DNA of 61,357 nt from Desulfovibrio sp. GTDB taxonomy: Bacteria; Desulfobacterota; Desulfovibrionia; Desulfovibrionales; Desulfovibrionaceae. Of this stretch, positions 17,989 to 27,729 are shown in pieces (the first letter of the stretch is position 1; every line of letters begins with the position of its first letter). The notes beneath the pieces are model-generated. The model was not told where the DNA came from. It made no database searches and saw only the letters and a program-made list of their open reading frames with translations. The stretch lies in the NCBI GenBank assembly GCA_016208105.1, contig JACQYS010000025.1:1-61357 (forward strand), in the 5' to 3' direction. Both the position numbers and the translations under genes were made by a program.

Positions 17989-20676
17989 ATGAGCGTTGCC
18001 AATCTAGACGGACTCTTTAAGCCCAACTCCGTGGCTGTCATCGGTGCCTCCAACCAGCCCGGACACGTTGGGCGGGTGGTGATGGAAAACTTGCTGGCCG
18101 GAGCATTTCTGGGCCCGGTGATGCCACTGTGCCTGGACGAGGACGAAGTGCTTGGCGTCGAGGCGTACAAGGGGGTCGACACCCTTCCCCTTACTCCTGA
18201 CCTGGCCATCCTGTGCATACCCCCCGCAGAAGCCCCGGACTACATTTTCCGGCTTGGCCGGCGCGGCGTCAAGGCTGCGGTGGCCCTCTGCCCTGGATAT
18301 GCCAAACTGACGCCAGCGGAAAAATGGGAGATTCAGGAAAAGATGCTCGCCGCGGCCGAGGACGAGGACATCCGCATCCTCGGACCCTCCGGTCTGGGGC
18401 TCATCATTCCTCCCATCGGCTTGAACGCCAGCCTGGTGGCTGCGGAGCCGCCCAAGGGGCGAATCGCCTTCATCTCTCAATCCGCCTCGCTGTTCACCGG
18501 TGTTCTTGACTGGGCCAGGGGGCACGGAATCGGCTTCTCCTACGTGGTATCGCTTGGCGACCGCCTGGACCTCAAATACCATGACCTTTTCGACTATCTC
18601 TCCCAGGACCCCAACACCCGCTCCATCCTGCTCTATCTGGAGTCGGTGTCCGACGCCCGCAAGTTCATGAGCGCGGCCCGGGCCGCCGCGCGCAACAAAC
18701 CTGTTCTGGTGGTCAAGCCCGGACGCAGGCGTGGCCCTGGCGGCGAATCAATCGCCAGGCCTGGCCAGGGACTGGACGAGGTCTACCACGAGGCTTTCCG
18801 CCGCGCGGGCATGCTGCGTGTTTTCGAGATCGACGCCCTGTTCGACGCCGCCCAGACCCTGGCCCGCTCCCAGCAGCTCAAGGGCGACAAACTGGCCATC
18901 CTCACTAACGGCGGATCCATCGGCGTCATGAGCGCGGACACCCTTGTGGAACGCGGTGGCAAGCTCTCTGGCGTGTCCGAACAGACCGGCCAAACCTTGC
19001 GTGAACTCTTGGGCCCCAACTGGCTTCGCGAGAGCATCATCGACATGGGACTCACGGCCACTCCTGAACACTATCACGACGCCCTGGCCGCCGTACTAAA
19101 GGATAAGGAGCCCAACGCGGTTCTCGTGATGCACGTTCCTTTCGCCGCGGTTCAAGGTGAAGAGGCCGCCAAGGCCGTGATAAAAGCCGCATCGAAGAGC
19201 CAGCGCCCTGTATTCACCTGCTGGCTGGGACACGGCATGGCCGAACCGGCACGCACTCTTTTCAGCCAGGCCGGAATTCCCACGTACAATACTCCGGACA
19301 CCGCAGTACGAGCCTTCCTGGACATGGCAAACCACCGCCGCACCCAGGAACTGCTTATGGAAATGCCTGCCAGCATTCCGGCCGGGTTCACCCCGGACAG
19401 CGAGTGCGCCCAGGGAGTGGTGCAGGCGGTTCTCGAAGAAGGGCGCAGCGAGCTGACAGAACCCGAGGCCAAGGTGGTGCTTGCCGCCTATGGCATCCCG
19501 GTAATCCACTCCAGACTGGTGCAGACCACGGAGGAGGTGCTGGAGGCGGCCGAGGAGCTGGGCTATCCCGTGGCCATCAAGGTGGTCTCCCCTGACATTC
19601 CCCAGCCTTTCGACGTGGGCGGCGTGGTACTCGATATCGAGGACAGGGAAGAACTCAAACAGGCAGCGCTGGCGGTAAAAGCCCGAGCGCGCAAGCTGGA
19701 ACTCGGCGCCAGAATCAAGGGCTTCATCGTCCAGAAGATGGGGCGCCGGGGAGCCCAGGAGCTCTTGCTCCAGGCTCAGGTGGACCCCGTGTTCGGCCCG
19801 TACCTCCGCTTCGGCCAGGGCGGCCTTGCTGCCAAGCTCTCTCAGGACAAGGCCATCGCCCTGCCGCCACTCAACATGAGCCTGGCCCGCGACCTCATCA
19901 ACCGGACCCGCGTGTCAGCCTTCCTGCGTGGTTTGGGCGGCCGGGCGGCAGCGGACATAGACGCCATCTGCCTGACCATCATACAGGTGGCCCAGTTGCT
20001 CATTGACGTCCCGCAGATACAGGAGATCGACATCAATCCCCTCTTCGCGGACAGCCAGGGGGTGGCTGTACTGGGGACGCGCATCCGCGTCGCCGACGTG
20101 ATGGCTTCCGGGCAGGACCGGTTGGCCATCCGCCCCTACCCCAAAGAACTGGAGGAATCCGCCGTCCTCAAGAACGGGCGCAAAATCATGATCCGCCCCA
20201 TCCGCCCGGAAGACGAGCCAGCCCACTACGAGTTCTTCAAGCACCTCTCGCCGGAGGATCTGCGCTTCCGTTTTTTCGGGGTGGTGCGCGAACTTTCCCA
20301 TATGGAAATGACCCGGCTCACCCAGATCGACTACGAACGCGAAATGGCCTTCATTGCCACTGCGCCCAATGAAGAGGGCGTGAGCGAAACCCTGGGGGTT
20401 GTGAGGGCTTCGGCCAAGCCGGACAACAGCTCGGCGGAATTCGCCATCATTGTCCGCTCCGACCAGAAGGGTCAGGGGCTTGGGAGGCGCTTGATGGAGA
20501 AAATCATTCAATATTGCCGTGACAGGGGCACGGGGTCCATTACCGGCCAGGCCCTTCTGGACAACAAAGGCATGCAGGGGCTGGCCGAAAAAGTGGGATT
20601 TGACGTGTGGCGCAACACGGACGACGAAGTGGTCGAAATGCTCCTGGACCTCAAACAACCGTCAACTGTACGATAA
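17989..20676 (+). CDS. pat: Pat/YfiQ-type protein lysine acetyltransferase (ADP-forming CoA ligase-like domain + GNAT)
   Basis: This 895-residue protein has the Pat architecture. A CoA-binding domain starts with LFKPNSVAVIGAS and is followed by succinyl-CoA-ligase-like and ATP-grasp regions (LTEPEAKVVLAAYGIPVI and later VDPVFGPYLRFGQGG). A C-terminal GNAT domain (about 730-890) has acetyl-CoA-binding motif RSDQKGQGLGRRLM. In enteric bacteria Pat acetylates and switches off acetyl-CoA synthetase. The gene lies head to head with an acetyl-CoA synthetase-like gene. The frame is open upstream to 17275, but that part is antisense to the neighbour. The start at 17989 matches the Pat N-terminus, though its ribosome binding site is weak. 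An ADP-forming acyl-CoA ligase with a GNAT tail is the alternative reading. Confidence 0.87.
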   Translation: MSVANLDGLFKPNSVAVIGASNQPGHVGRVVMENLLAGAFLGPVMPLCLDEDEVLGVEAYKGVDTLPLTPDLAILCIPPAEAPDYIFRLGRRGVKAAVALCPGYAKLTPAEKWEIQEKMLAAAEDEDIRILGPSGLGLIIPPIGLNASLVAAEPPKGRIAFISQSASLFTGVLDWARGHGIGFSYVVSLGDRLDLKYHDLFDYLSQDPNTRSILLYLESVSDARKFMSAARAAARNKPVLVVKPGRRRGPGGESIARPGQGLDEVYHEAFRRAGMLRVFEIDALFDAAQTLARSQQLKGDKLAILTNGGSIGVMSADTLVERGGKLSGVSEQTGQTLRELLGPNWLRESIIDMGLTATPEHYHDALAAVLKDKEPNAVLVMHVPFAAVQGEEAAKAVIKAASKSQRPVFTCWLGHGMAEPARTLFSQAGIPTYNTPDTAVRAFLDMANHRRTQELLMEMPASIPAGFTPDSECAQGVVQAVLEEGRSELTEPEAKVVLAAYGIPVIHSRLVQTTEEVLEAAEELGYPVAIKVVSPDIPQPFDVGGVVLDIEDREELKQAALAVKARARKLELGARIKGFIVQKMGRRGAQELLLQAQVDPVFGPYLRFGQGGLAAKLSQDKAIALPPLNMSLARDLINRTRVSAFLRGLGGRAAADIDAICLTIIQVAQLLIDVPQIQEIDINPLFADSQGVAVLGTRIRVADVMASGQDRLAIRPYPKELEESAVLKNGRKIMIRPIRPEDEPAHYEFFKHLSPEDLRFRFFGVVRELSHMEMTRLTQIDYEREMAFIATAPNEEGVSETLGVVRASAKPDNSSAEFAIIVRSDQKGQGLGRRLMEKIIQYCRDRGTGSITGQALLDNKGMQGLAEKVGFDVWRNTDDEVVEMLLDLKQPSTVR

Positions 20677-20720
20677 GTATCCAAACATTCTTACTGTAAA
20701 CTGTGGCCGGCTGGAGTCTC

Positions 20721-21884
20721 CTACCCCGACCTGAGCGCTTCAACGATATTCAAGCGTGAGGCTCGAAGCGCGGGTAAAAAACCGCCAGCCACGCCCATGA
20801 ACAGGGCGAACCCCAGAGACCAGGTGACAATCTCGCCTGTGAGCGTGAACCGGAAGGCCAGCTCCGCGAAGGTCTGGAAGTTGGTGGTGGAAAAGGTCAA
20901 AAAAGACAGAAACGACGAGAAGAAGAGCCCCCCTGCCCCGCCCAAGAAACCCAGCAGGAGCGACTCCGCCAGGAAAGCCGCCAGTATCGCCCGGCGCTTG
21001 AACCCAAGCGCCCTCATTGTGCCGATCTCCCCCACCCTGGTGGCCACGGCCGAGTACATGGTGATCATTGCACCGAGCATTGCCCCTATGGAAAAAATGC
21101 CCGTGAGAGTTATACCCAGCACCCGCAGAAAGCGCGACAAGGCCTTGGACTGGTCCTCGTAGTACTGGCGCTCCTCCTTCACTTCCGCTTGCAAACGCGG
21201 GTCCGCCTCTATGGCTGTCTTGAAGGCGTTAAAGTCATCGCGTGACTTGAGCTTCACCACGGTGACGGAATAGGCTTGGCGTCGAAAAGCCTGCATGAGC
21301 TGCTCCGCATCACCCCAAATCTCAGAGGCGAATCCGGTGTTTCCGGCGTCGAAGACACCAACAACAGTCCAGTCGCGCTGTCCGAAACGAAGCGATTGCC
21401 CAAGGCTCACCCCAGAGAATTTGGAAATCACGCTTTGGCCAACCATGATCTCCGTTGAGCCGGGTTCTGGCAGGCGACCTTCCCGGAGCACGACCTGCGG
21501 TCGCAATTCGATGGAAGCGTAGTTGGTTCCCCTTATGGCCACATTTGAGGATGTGCCGCTTTTTTTGGGCAGAGAGATCAGAACCACCAGTTCCTTGGCT
21601 GCGGAAAGCCGCCCTTCACCATCCACCGCGACCTCTGGCCTGGAGGCAACCACGTTGGCCGCGCTGCGCTCCATCGATGACTGGACCTCGGTCTCGGAGC
21701 TTTTACGGAGCACCACCGCGTTGTCAGGGCTTCCGGTTGCCACCAGAGTCTGGCGCAGCCCCTCGGCCAACATGAGGGTGGCCGTAAACACGAAAACCAC
21801 CAAGGCCATGCCTCCAGCGGTGAGGATGGTGGTGGCCCTGCGGGTGAGCAGGTTGCGCCAGGAGTAGCTCAACGGGATGGCCAC
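20721..21884 (-). CDS. ABC transporter permease, MacB/FtsX type (second permease)
   Basis: This permease of about 387 residues has one N-terminal membrane segment (ILTAGGMALVVFVFTATLML), a large periplasmic domain, and three C-terminal segments in the FtsX order (GIFSIGAMLGAMITMYSAVATRVGEIGTMRALG...). The phrase RVGEIGTMRALGFKRRAI is diagnostic. The frame opens with TTG 21893, directly on a GGAAGG, while GTG 21884 has nine bases of spacing and is preferred. It is the last gene of a four-gene efflux operon and converges with pat. Confidence 0.88.
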   Translation of the reverse strand: MAIPLSYSWRNLLTRRATTILTAGGMALVVFVFTATLMLAEGLRQTLVATGSPDNAVVLRKSSETEVQSSMERSAANVVASRPEVAVDGEGRLSAAKELVVLISLPKKSGTSSNVAIRGTNYASIELRPQVVLREGRLPEPGSTEIMVGQSVISKFSGVSLGQSLRFGQRDWTVVGVFDAGNTGFASEIWGDAEQLMQAFRRQAYSVTVVKLKSRDDFNAFKTAIEADPRLQAEVKEERQYYEDQSKALSRFLRVLGITLTGIFSIGAMLGAMITMYSAVATRVGEIGTMRALGFKRRAILAAFLAESLLLGFLGGAGGLFFSSFLSFLTFSTTNFQTFAELAFRFTLTGEIVTWSLGFALFMGVAGGFLPALRASRLNIVEALRSG

Positions 21885-21885
21885 G

Positions 21886-23046
21886 CTATCCAACCTTCCG
21901 CAGAGCGACAGCTATGCGCACCCGGGCCGCGTACCAGGCAGGATAGATACCCGACAGCACTCCCACCGCAAGACCGGCGAGCATGCCCCACAGGATGGTC
22001 TCGTCCGACACTGCGAATACCGGGAAGAAATCGGTCATGAATGTCCCGAAAGCGCTGGCGCAAGGTCCAATGAGAACCAGGCCCAAAGCCGCCCCGGAAA
22101 GGCTTATCACCAGAGCTTCTCCAGCTATGAGCACGGCCACTGTTGAAGCGCGAAAGCCCAGAGTTTTGAGAACCGCATACTCACCCGTACGTTCCCTGGC
22201 GGACATGGCCATGGTGTTGGCCGCCACGGCCAGGATTATGAGCACAACAACAACGCTGACCAGCCTGATGGCCAGAATTATGGCCTCGGACATGGACACG
22301 AAGCTCATCTGGAAGGATTTTTCTGTTTCCGTGAGCGTTTCGGCGAGTGAGTTGACAAACTGGGCGTCCACGGCGCGGGAAATGTCAGCGGCCTTGTCCG
22401 CTTCCTTTATTCCCACAAGATAAAAGCCCACCTGTCCGGCCCGCTGGGGATAATTCACCCGCATGGTTTCATCCAGATAGGCCCAGTGGAAAAAAAACTG
22501 GGTTTCATCCGTGTTGGCCCGCCCTCCCCGGTAGATGGCCCTCACGGTCATACTCCAGTCACCAGGGAAGATTGTTCCGCGAAGTGTGACGCTATCCCCT
22601 ACTTTCCAACCGAAACGCTTGGCGAGCTTTGCCCCGACGAGACATCCTTTTCGATCCTTCAGAAAATCCGCCTTCTGTCCCGCATCGTCGATGACAAATT
22701 CAGGGTAGAGTTCCAGGAGCGTCTGGGGCTCGTAGGCGAAGTTGGCGAAGAAGTTCTTCTCGTCGATGTAGATGCCGCCGAACCAATTGCCGGGGCAGAC
22801 CTGCGTTACCCCTGGCACCGCCCTTATCTTTTCCCTGTACGCCAGAGGCAGGGAGAAGGTCATTGAGATGGCGTTGCGAGTGACCAGACGATTGGCGGAA
22901 CTGGATTCCACTCCGGAATACCAGGCGTCGATGACAGTGCGCAAAAGGCCGAAGGCCAGGATGGCCACCATGACCCCAAGAATGGTCAGAAGCGAGCGCA
23001 GTCTGTGGCGGAAGGCGTTCCTAATGGCCAGCTTGACCAGCAACAC
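21886..23046 (-). CDS. ABC transporter permease, MacB/FtsX type (first permease)
   Basis: This 386-residue permease has the same layout as the gene downstream: N-terminal segment (RSLLTILGVMVAILAFGLLRTV), periplasmic domain, then three C-terminal segments with RTGEYAVLKTLGFRASTV. The chosen GTG start at 23046 has GGGGGAG seven bases upstream and gives LLVKLAIRNAFRHRLRS, a usual FtsX-family beginning. The gene overlaps the ATPase gene by 26 bases. Two different permeases suggest a heterodimeric channel in place of a MacB homodimer. Confidence 0.87.
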   Translation of the reverse strand: MLLVKLAIRNAFRHRLRSLLTILGVMVAILAFGLLRTVIDAWYSGVESSSANRLVTRNAISMTFSLPLAYREKIRAVPGVTQVCPGNWFGGIYIDEKNFFANFAYEPQTLLELYPEFVIDDAGQKADFLKDRKGCLVGAKLAKRFGWKVGDSVTLRGTIFPGDWSMTVRAIYRGGRANTDETQFFFHWAYLDETMRVNYPQRAGQVGFYLVGIKEADKAADISRAVDAQFVNSLAETLTETEKSFQMSFVSMSEAIILAIRLVSVVVVLIILAVAANTMAMSARERTGEYAVLKTLGFRASTVAVLIAGEALVISLSGAALGLVLIGPCASAFGTFMTDFFPVFAVSDETILWGMLAGLAVGVLSGIYPAWYAARVRIAVALRKVG

Positions 23047-23785
23047 GGGAGAGCTCCCCCTTGTCCAGCTGGAGCTGGATATGGGCCTGCTGGGCAGCGC
23101 GGGGATCATGAGTGACCATGATGATTGTCTTGCCAAGCTCGACGTTCAAGCGCTCAAGAAGCCCAAGAATCTCCTCGGCGCTCACCCGGTCCAGATCTCC
23201 TGTTGGCTCGTCCGCAACCAGGATGTCAGGGTCGGTGACTATGGCCCGGGCAATGGCCACCCTTTGCTGCTGGCCGCCCGAGAGTTGGGCCGGGTAATGG
23301 TCCATGCGGTCGCCCAATCCCACCGCCGCCAGAGCATGCTCAGCGTGTTCGCGCCGCTCGCGCCCAGAAAGGCTTGTGAGCAGCAAGGGCAGTTCAACAT
23401 TCTCCAAGGCGGTGAGCACCGGGATGAGATTGTAGAACTGGAAGATGAAGCCAACGCTCTGGCTTCGCCACTCGGCCAGCTCCGTTTCGCCGAGCAGGGT
23501 AATATCCTGGCTGTTGACTGCGATGCTGCCTGAATCGACCCGGTCGATGCCTGCCAGGCAGTTGAGCAGTGTGGACTTGCCAGAACCCGAAGGCCCCATG
23601 AGAGCCAGGAACTCCCCGCGTTCGATGTCGAAGGAGATGTCTGCTAGTACCGGGATCACTTGTCCGCCGCGCTGGTAGGTTTTTGTGAGCCCTCTGATTT
23701 CGATCAGGATTTCCGCGTTCCGCGAACTGGCGTCAGAGGTTCCGGGCGTGCCTGCACCTGAAGAAGAAAGGGCGTCCCCGGTCAC
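23021..23785 (-). CDS. ABC transporter ATP-binding protein, LolD/MacB type
   Basis: This 254-residue ATPase has Walker [11 protein letters not shown]-loop FIFQFYNLIPVLTALENVELPL, signature [15 protein letters not shown], Walker B ILVADEPTGDLD and the switch His in VTHDPRAAQ. The Q-loop wording is that of the LolD/MacB/FtsE class. It starts with GTG at 23785, overlapping the adaptor gene stop by four bases. It would power the two FtsX-like permeases. Confidence 0.93.
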   Translation of the reverse strand: MTGDALSSSGAGTPGTSDASSRNAEILIEIRGLTKTYQRGGQVIPVLADISFDIERGEFLALMGPSGSGKSTLLNCLAGIDRVDSGSIAVNSQDITLLGETELAEWRSQSVGFIFQFYNLIPVLTALENVELPLLLTSLSGRERREHAEHALAAVGLGDRMDHYPAQLSGGQQQRVAIARAIVTDPDILVADEPTGDLDRVSAEEILGLLERLNVELGKTIIMVTHDPRAAQQAHIQLQLDKGELSRVAGQAGH

Positions 23786-24987
23786 TTTGTGGCCGCCGCT
23801 ATCTTGTCGCCGTCCTTTAACGAGGACGGTGGGGAAAGGACCACCCGGTCACCTGGCTGTATACCTTCGACAATCTCCAGCATATCTCCAAGAGCCATTC
23901 CATCCTTTACCAGAGCCAATCGGGCCACCCCGTCCCTCACCACAAACACGGCTTTGCCAGAGGCAACTCCCACCACTGCCTTCAGTGGCACCGCCAATCG
24001 GGGGTTTCTTTCTTCCGACGATGGCGCACGCTCCAGAAAGGCCACCTTGGCGCTCATCTGGGGGAGCACCCGGGGGTCGAGCGTGTCGAAACGAACCTTG
24101 ACCATGACCGTTGCCTTGGTCTTGTCCGCAGTGGGCACCACCATGTGCACATAGCCCGGGAAGCGCTCCTCGCCGAAAGCGTCCAGCATGATCTCCGTGG
24201 GCTGACCCGTCCGCACCTTGGCCAAATTGGATTCGGACACATCTGCCTCGACCTGCAAAGACCCAAGGTCCGCAAGGGTAACAACCGAGGCTTTGGATGT
24301 GGTGGAGGCGCCGATGGGAGTCACGATGTCGCCCACATCGGCGCTCTTGGTGAGCACAACCGCGTCAAAGGGAGCCCGTATCTCGGTGTAGCCCGCCTGG
24401 GCTCTTGCCACATCCAAGGCGGCCGTGAAAGAAGCCACCTGCCGCACCGCGTTGCCGTAGGCTCCCTTGGCCTTATGGTAGCGAGCCACTGCGGTGTCGT
24501 AATCAGCCCGAGCCACCAAGGCCTGGTCCACGAGCTTCTTGAACCGGTCGAGGTTGAGTTTGGAATCGGCAAGCTCGGCCTTGGCCACATCCACGTTGAA
24601 TTCAGCGGCATTCAAGTCGGCCTGGGCCTTGACCAAGGCGGCAGACACGTCCAGGGCTTCAAGCTTGGCGATCAGCTGTCCGGCCTTCACTCGGTTTCCT
24701 TCCTCCACCCCGAGCCATATCAAGGTGCTGGTGACCTTTGCGGCCACGGCGGCCTTGCGGTCGGCCACAACGTAACCAGTTGCGTTCACCAGGGTGAAGG
24801 ACCTCGTTGGGTAGACAAGTCCGGCCTGGGCCGTTTCCACTTCGTACTTGCGGGGCATGATCCACCACGCGCTCAAGAGCACTATTGCTGCAGCCAGCAC
24901 CCAAACCCACCGGCCAATCTTTCTCCGAGCGGGCTGCTGCGGTGAAGCGGAACGGTTTATGCGAAGATTTCCGAGATCCTGGTTCAT
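23782..24987 (-). CDS. HlyD/MacA-type periplasmic adaptor (membrane fusion) protein
   Basis: This 401-residue protein is anchored by one N-terminal membrane helix (KIGRWVWVLAAAIVLLSAWW). A split lipoyl domain (VAAKVTSTLIWLGVEEGNRVKAGQLIAKLE ... EIRAPFDAVVLTKSADVGDIVTP) flanks a helical hairpin with heptads (about 120-210), followed by a beta-barrel and membrane-proximal domain. It is the first gene of the MacA-MacB-like operon and would bridge the ABC pump to an outer-membrane channel, which is not encoded nearby. Substrate unknown. Confidence 0.88.
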   Translation of the reverse strand: MNQDLGNLRINRSASPQQPARRKIGRWVWVLAAAIVLLSAWWIMPRKYEVETAQAGLVYPTRSFTLVNATGYVVADRKAAVAAKVTSTLIWLGVEEGNRVKAGQLIAKLEALDVSAALVKAQADLNAAEFNVDVAKAELADSKLNLDRFKKLVDQALVARADYDTAVARYHKAKGAYGNAVRQVASFTAALDVARAQAGYTEIRAPFDAVVLTKSADVGDIVTPIGASTTSKASVVTLADLGSLQVEADVSESNLAKVRTGQPTEIMLDAFGEERFPGYVHMVVPTADKTKATVMVKVRFDTLDPRVLPQMSAKVAFLERAPSSEERNPRLAVPLKAVVGVASGKAVFVVRDGVARLALVKDGMALGDMLEIVEGIQPGDRVVLSPPSSLKDGDKIAAATK

Positions 24988-25095
24988 GTCGCCGGAACTA
25001 TAGCCAAGGCCTGGCCGAAGGTCACCAGCAATTTCGGTCAGCTGCGCCCGACGTGGACACTACCGAGACGTTGATATAAGGATCACAATACCGCC

Positions 25096-25920
25096 ATGGC
25101 TCAGCAAAACACCAAAAAAACCCCCGCGCAGCCCTTACGCGGGGTCTTTTCCACCGAGACCGTCACCACGGTCGGCTTCGGCGCAACCAAACGCAGGGTC
25201 AAGCAAGCGGTTCATGTGTTCGCGGTGGAAACATCTGACGGCATGATCGAATACCAACCGCTGAGCACGCAGTACGTTCCCTTGAATGAAAAGCATCAGA
25301 TAACCAAGGAAGAGCTCTTCGAGAAATTCATCCCTGCCCCGCACATATACCACGACAAGGTCCTCCCCGCCCTGGCCGCGCTGGAACGGGTAGTGGACAA
25401 CGCGGACCGTTGCCGCGAGCAGGACCAGCTCTTTACCGCCGAATTCGAATACAAGAACGCCTTGCGCATAGACGAAAACCACATCCGTGCTTCTTTTGGC
25501 CTCGGCCTCACCTACCTGGAGCGGGGAGACGCGCCCAACGCGGATATCGTATTCCGCAAACTGTCCAGGCTCGAAGGGACATTTAGCCCTGACTACAAAC
25601 ACCTTTTCAACGAATTCGGCATACAGCTCCGCAAAAACGGCATGTATTCCCAGGCTCTCGGCCACTACGCCAAGGCCCTCAAGTTAAGCCCGACGGACGA
25701 GCACCTGCTCTACAACCTTGCCAGGGCCCTTTATGAAAAAGGCCGCGCCGTTCCTGCCGGCAAAATGATCGCCCGAGCCCTGGATGTCCGCCCCGACTTT
25801 CCAGAGGCAGAGAAGTTCCTCACTTTCTTGAAAAAGAAAGCCGCCCAGGCCAAAACAGCACACGCCAAGTCCACACCCGGCGCGAAATCATCCCACCCGG
25901 CAAAGCCGGAGGGCGCATGA
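25096..25920 (+). CDS. Tetratricopeptide repeat protein
   Basis: This is a 274-residue soluble protein. An N-terminal beta-rich region (RGVFSTETVTTVGFGATKRRVKQAVHVFAVE) is followed by three to four TPR units (QLFTAEFEYKNALRIDENHIRASFGLGLTYLERGD, then QLRKNGMYSQALGHYAKALKLSPTDEHLLYNLARALYEKG). The tail is Lys/Ala/Pro-rich. TPRs imply a protein-binding scaffold; the partner is unknown. It overlaps the next gene by four bases (ATGA), so the two are translationally coupled. Confidence 0.78.
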   Translation: MAQQNTKKTPAQPLRGVFSTETVTTVGFGATKRRVKQAVHVFAVETSDGMIEYQPLSTQYVPLNEKHQITKEELFEKFIPAPHIYHDKVLPALAALERVVDNADRCREQDQLFTAEFEYKNALRIDENHIRASFGLGLTYLERGDAPNADIVFRKLSRLEGTFSPDYKHLFNEFGIQLRKNGMYSQALGHYAKALKLSPTDEHLLYNLARALYEKGRAVPAGKMIARALDVRPDFPEAEKFLTFLKKKAAQAKTAHAKSTPGAKSSHPAKPEGA

Positions 25921-26780
25921 ACTTTCAGTTTCTTGGTGCTTTCCTGCTGGAACAGGGGATCATCACCCAGCAGCAAATCGATGAGGCAACAGCTTTCCAG
26001 GCCGAAACGAACCACCGACTTGGAACGTATGCCCTCGAAGCGGGACTGCTCACCCAGCAACAGGTGAATATTGTTCTTGGTTTGCAGCGCGAAACTGATT
26101 TGAGTTTTGGTGAACTCGCCGTCCTCAATGGGTTTGTTCCGAAACGAGATTTGGACTCATTGCTTTTTCGCCAGCGAGTAAATCAGATTCACCTTGGCGA
26201 AGCCTTGCTGATGCTTGGCCACCTCAGTTCCGAACAATTCAGCGACATGCTGGGAAGATACATCGCGCGCGAAAACCGCCGTCGGGCCAAATTAGCCAGA
26301 CTTTACAGCCATCGTTGCGACTGTGACCTGCTTGACGTGCTCATCACCTCGATTGAAAGGGCATTCCTTCGTTTCGCCCATTGTCCCCTCAAGGCCCAGG
26401 GTGAACTCTCAGCGAACGAACTCGAGGGCCTCACCCTGGGCTTCTCTTCAGGAATTTTCATCGAGGAAGACGCAATGCTTCGGTTCACCCTGCACCTTGG
26501 CCCGGACATGCTTTCGATAATAAGCCGCGCAGCCGCGGGCGAGGACCTCCCCGAGGCAGAGACCGTGGAAGCGGCACGAGAGATCGTTGATGTGGTTTGC
26601 CGTTATCTGCGCAAAGCGGTCGACGCTTCCTCCACAGTAATTGAGCCTTGTGCGCGTGCTCTTTCAGACAACACGCCGGACGAAGAGTGTCTTCGGTTGA
26701 AACTCGCCTGCCCGAGAGCGGCTATCGGGTTGACCGTCTGCCTAGTCACCGGACAACCGGAAATAGCTTCTTTATGCTGA
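25917..26780 (+). CDS. GspE/PilB N-terminal-like protein with a CheX-like C-terminal domain
   Basis: This is a 287-residue cytoplasmic protein. The first 130 residues repeat the MshEN/GspE-N pattern (FLLEQGIITQQQIDEATAFQ, then LGTYALEAGLLTQQQVNIVL and LGEALLMLGHLSSEQFSDML), a fold that binds cyclic di-GMP in some proteins. The second half (about 145-285) has the CheX/CheC-like pattern: short strands (GIFIEEDAMLRFTLHLG) around EAAREIVDVVCRYLRKAV. No ATPase motifs are present, so it is not a PilB. A role linking second-messenger sensing to chemotaxis or pili is inference. Confidence 0.6.
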   Translation: MNFQFLGAFLLEQGIITQQQIDEATAFQAETNHRLGTYALEAGLLTQQQVNIVLGLQRETDLSFGELAVLNGFVPKRDLDSLLFRQRVNQIHLGEALLMLGHLSSEQFSDMLGRYIARENRRRAKLARLYSHRCDCDLLDVLITSIERAFLRFAHCPLKAQGELSANELEGLTLGFSSGIFIEEDAMLRFTLHLGPDMLSIISRAAAGEDLPEAETVEAAREIVDVVCRYLRKAVDASSTVIEPCARALSDNTPDEECLRLKLACPRAAIGLTVCLVTGQPEIASLC

Positions 26781-26973
26781 TGTTCGGTCCTGGCTGTTGC
26801 GTCGCTCTTGGAAGATCGGGTTCCATTCCCTGCGTAGCCTTTTCTCATGGATACCCAGACACTTGGTTCCAAGATTAGCGCCCGTCGCCTGGCATTCTTG
26901 ACAAGAGGCCACAACCGGGTAATCTCCTGGGGTTTAGCATTATTGCCATTTCATTCCGCGAGGTGACCGTCCA

Positions 26974-27702
26974 ATGCCCATGATAGAATTCAAGGATGTC
27001 CACAAGTGGTACGGGGATTTCCACGTGCTCAAGGGCATCGAGGAATCAGTCGAGCAGGGCGAGGTCCTGGTCATCTGCGGCCCCTCCGGTTCGGGTAAAT
27101 CCACTCTCATCCGGTGTGTGAACCGACTGGAGGAATACCAGCGCGGTACGATCAATTTCGACGGCAAGGACATCCATGACCGCACCGTGGACGTCAACCT
27201 GCTGCGCGCCGAAATCGGAATTGTCTTCCAGCAGTTCAATTTGTACCCGCACCTCTCAGTCCTGAAAAACGTTACGTTGGCGCCCATCAAGGTGCGCAAG
27301 GCGGACAAGTCTGAAGCCGAACGTCTCGCCCTTGACCTCCTGGAGCGGGTCGGCATCCATGATCAGGCGCACAAATTTCCGGCTGAGCTTTCCGGAGGCC
27401 AGCAGCAGCGGGTTGCCATTGCCCGTGCCCTGGCCATGCGCCCCAAGGTCATGCTTTTCGACGAGCCCACCTCCGCTCTCGACCCGGAGATGATCAATGA
27501 AGTTCTGAACGTCATGAAGGACCTGGCCCGCGACGGCATGACCATGCTCTGCGTCACCCATGAAATGGGTTTTGCGCGCGAAGTGGCCGACCGCATCATC
27601 TTCATGGACGGCGGGGAAATCATCGAGAGCGGGCCGCCCCAAGAGTTCTTCAAGAACCCCAGACACGAGCGCACACGCGCTTTCCTCAAGGAAATCCTCT
27701 AA
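26974..27702 (+). CDS. Polar amino acid ABC transporter ATP-binding protein (GlnQ-like)
   Basis: This 242-residue ATPase has Walker [11 protein letters not shown]-loop [21 protein letters not shown], signature [15 protein letters not shown], Walker [16 protein letters not shown] and the switch His in [21 protein letters not shown]. These read as the GlnQ/HisP class. GCGAGGTGA upstream supports ATG 26974; ATG 26980 is a close alternative. It is the first gene of the transporter operon. Confidence 0.94.
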   Translation: MPMIEFKDVHKWYGDFHVLKGIEESVEQGEVLVICGPSGSGKSTLIRCVNRLEEYQRGTINFDGKDIHDRTVDVNLLRAEIGIVFQQFNLYPHLSVLKNVTLAPIKVRKADKSEAERLALDLLERVGIHDQAHKFPAELSGGQQQRVAIARALAMRPKVMLFDEPTSALDPEMINEVLNVMKDLARDGMTMLCVTHEMGFAREVADRIIFMDGGEIIESGPPQEFFKNPRHERTRAFLKEIL

Positions 27703-27729
27703 CAACATCAACTCAGGAGGAGGTTTTCG

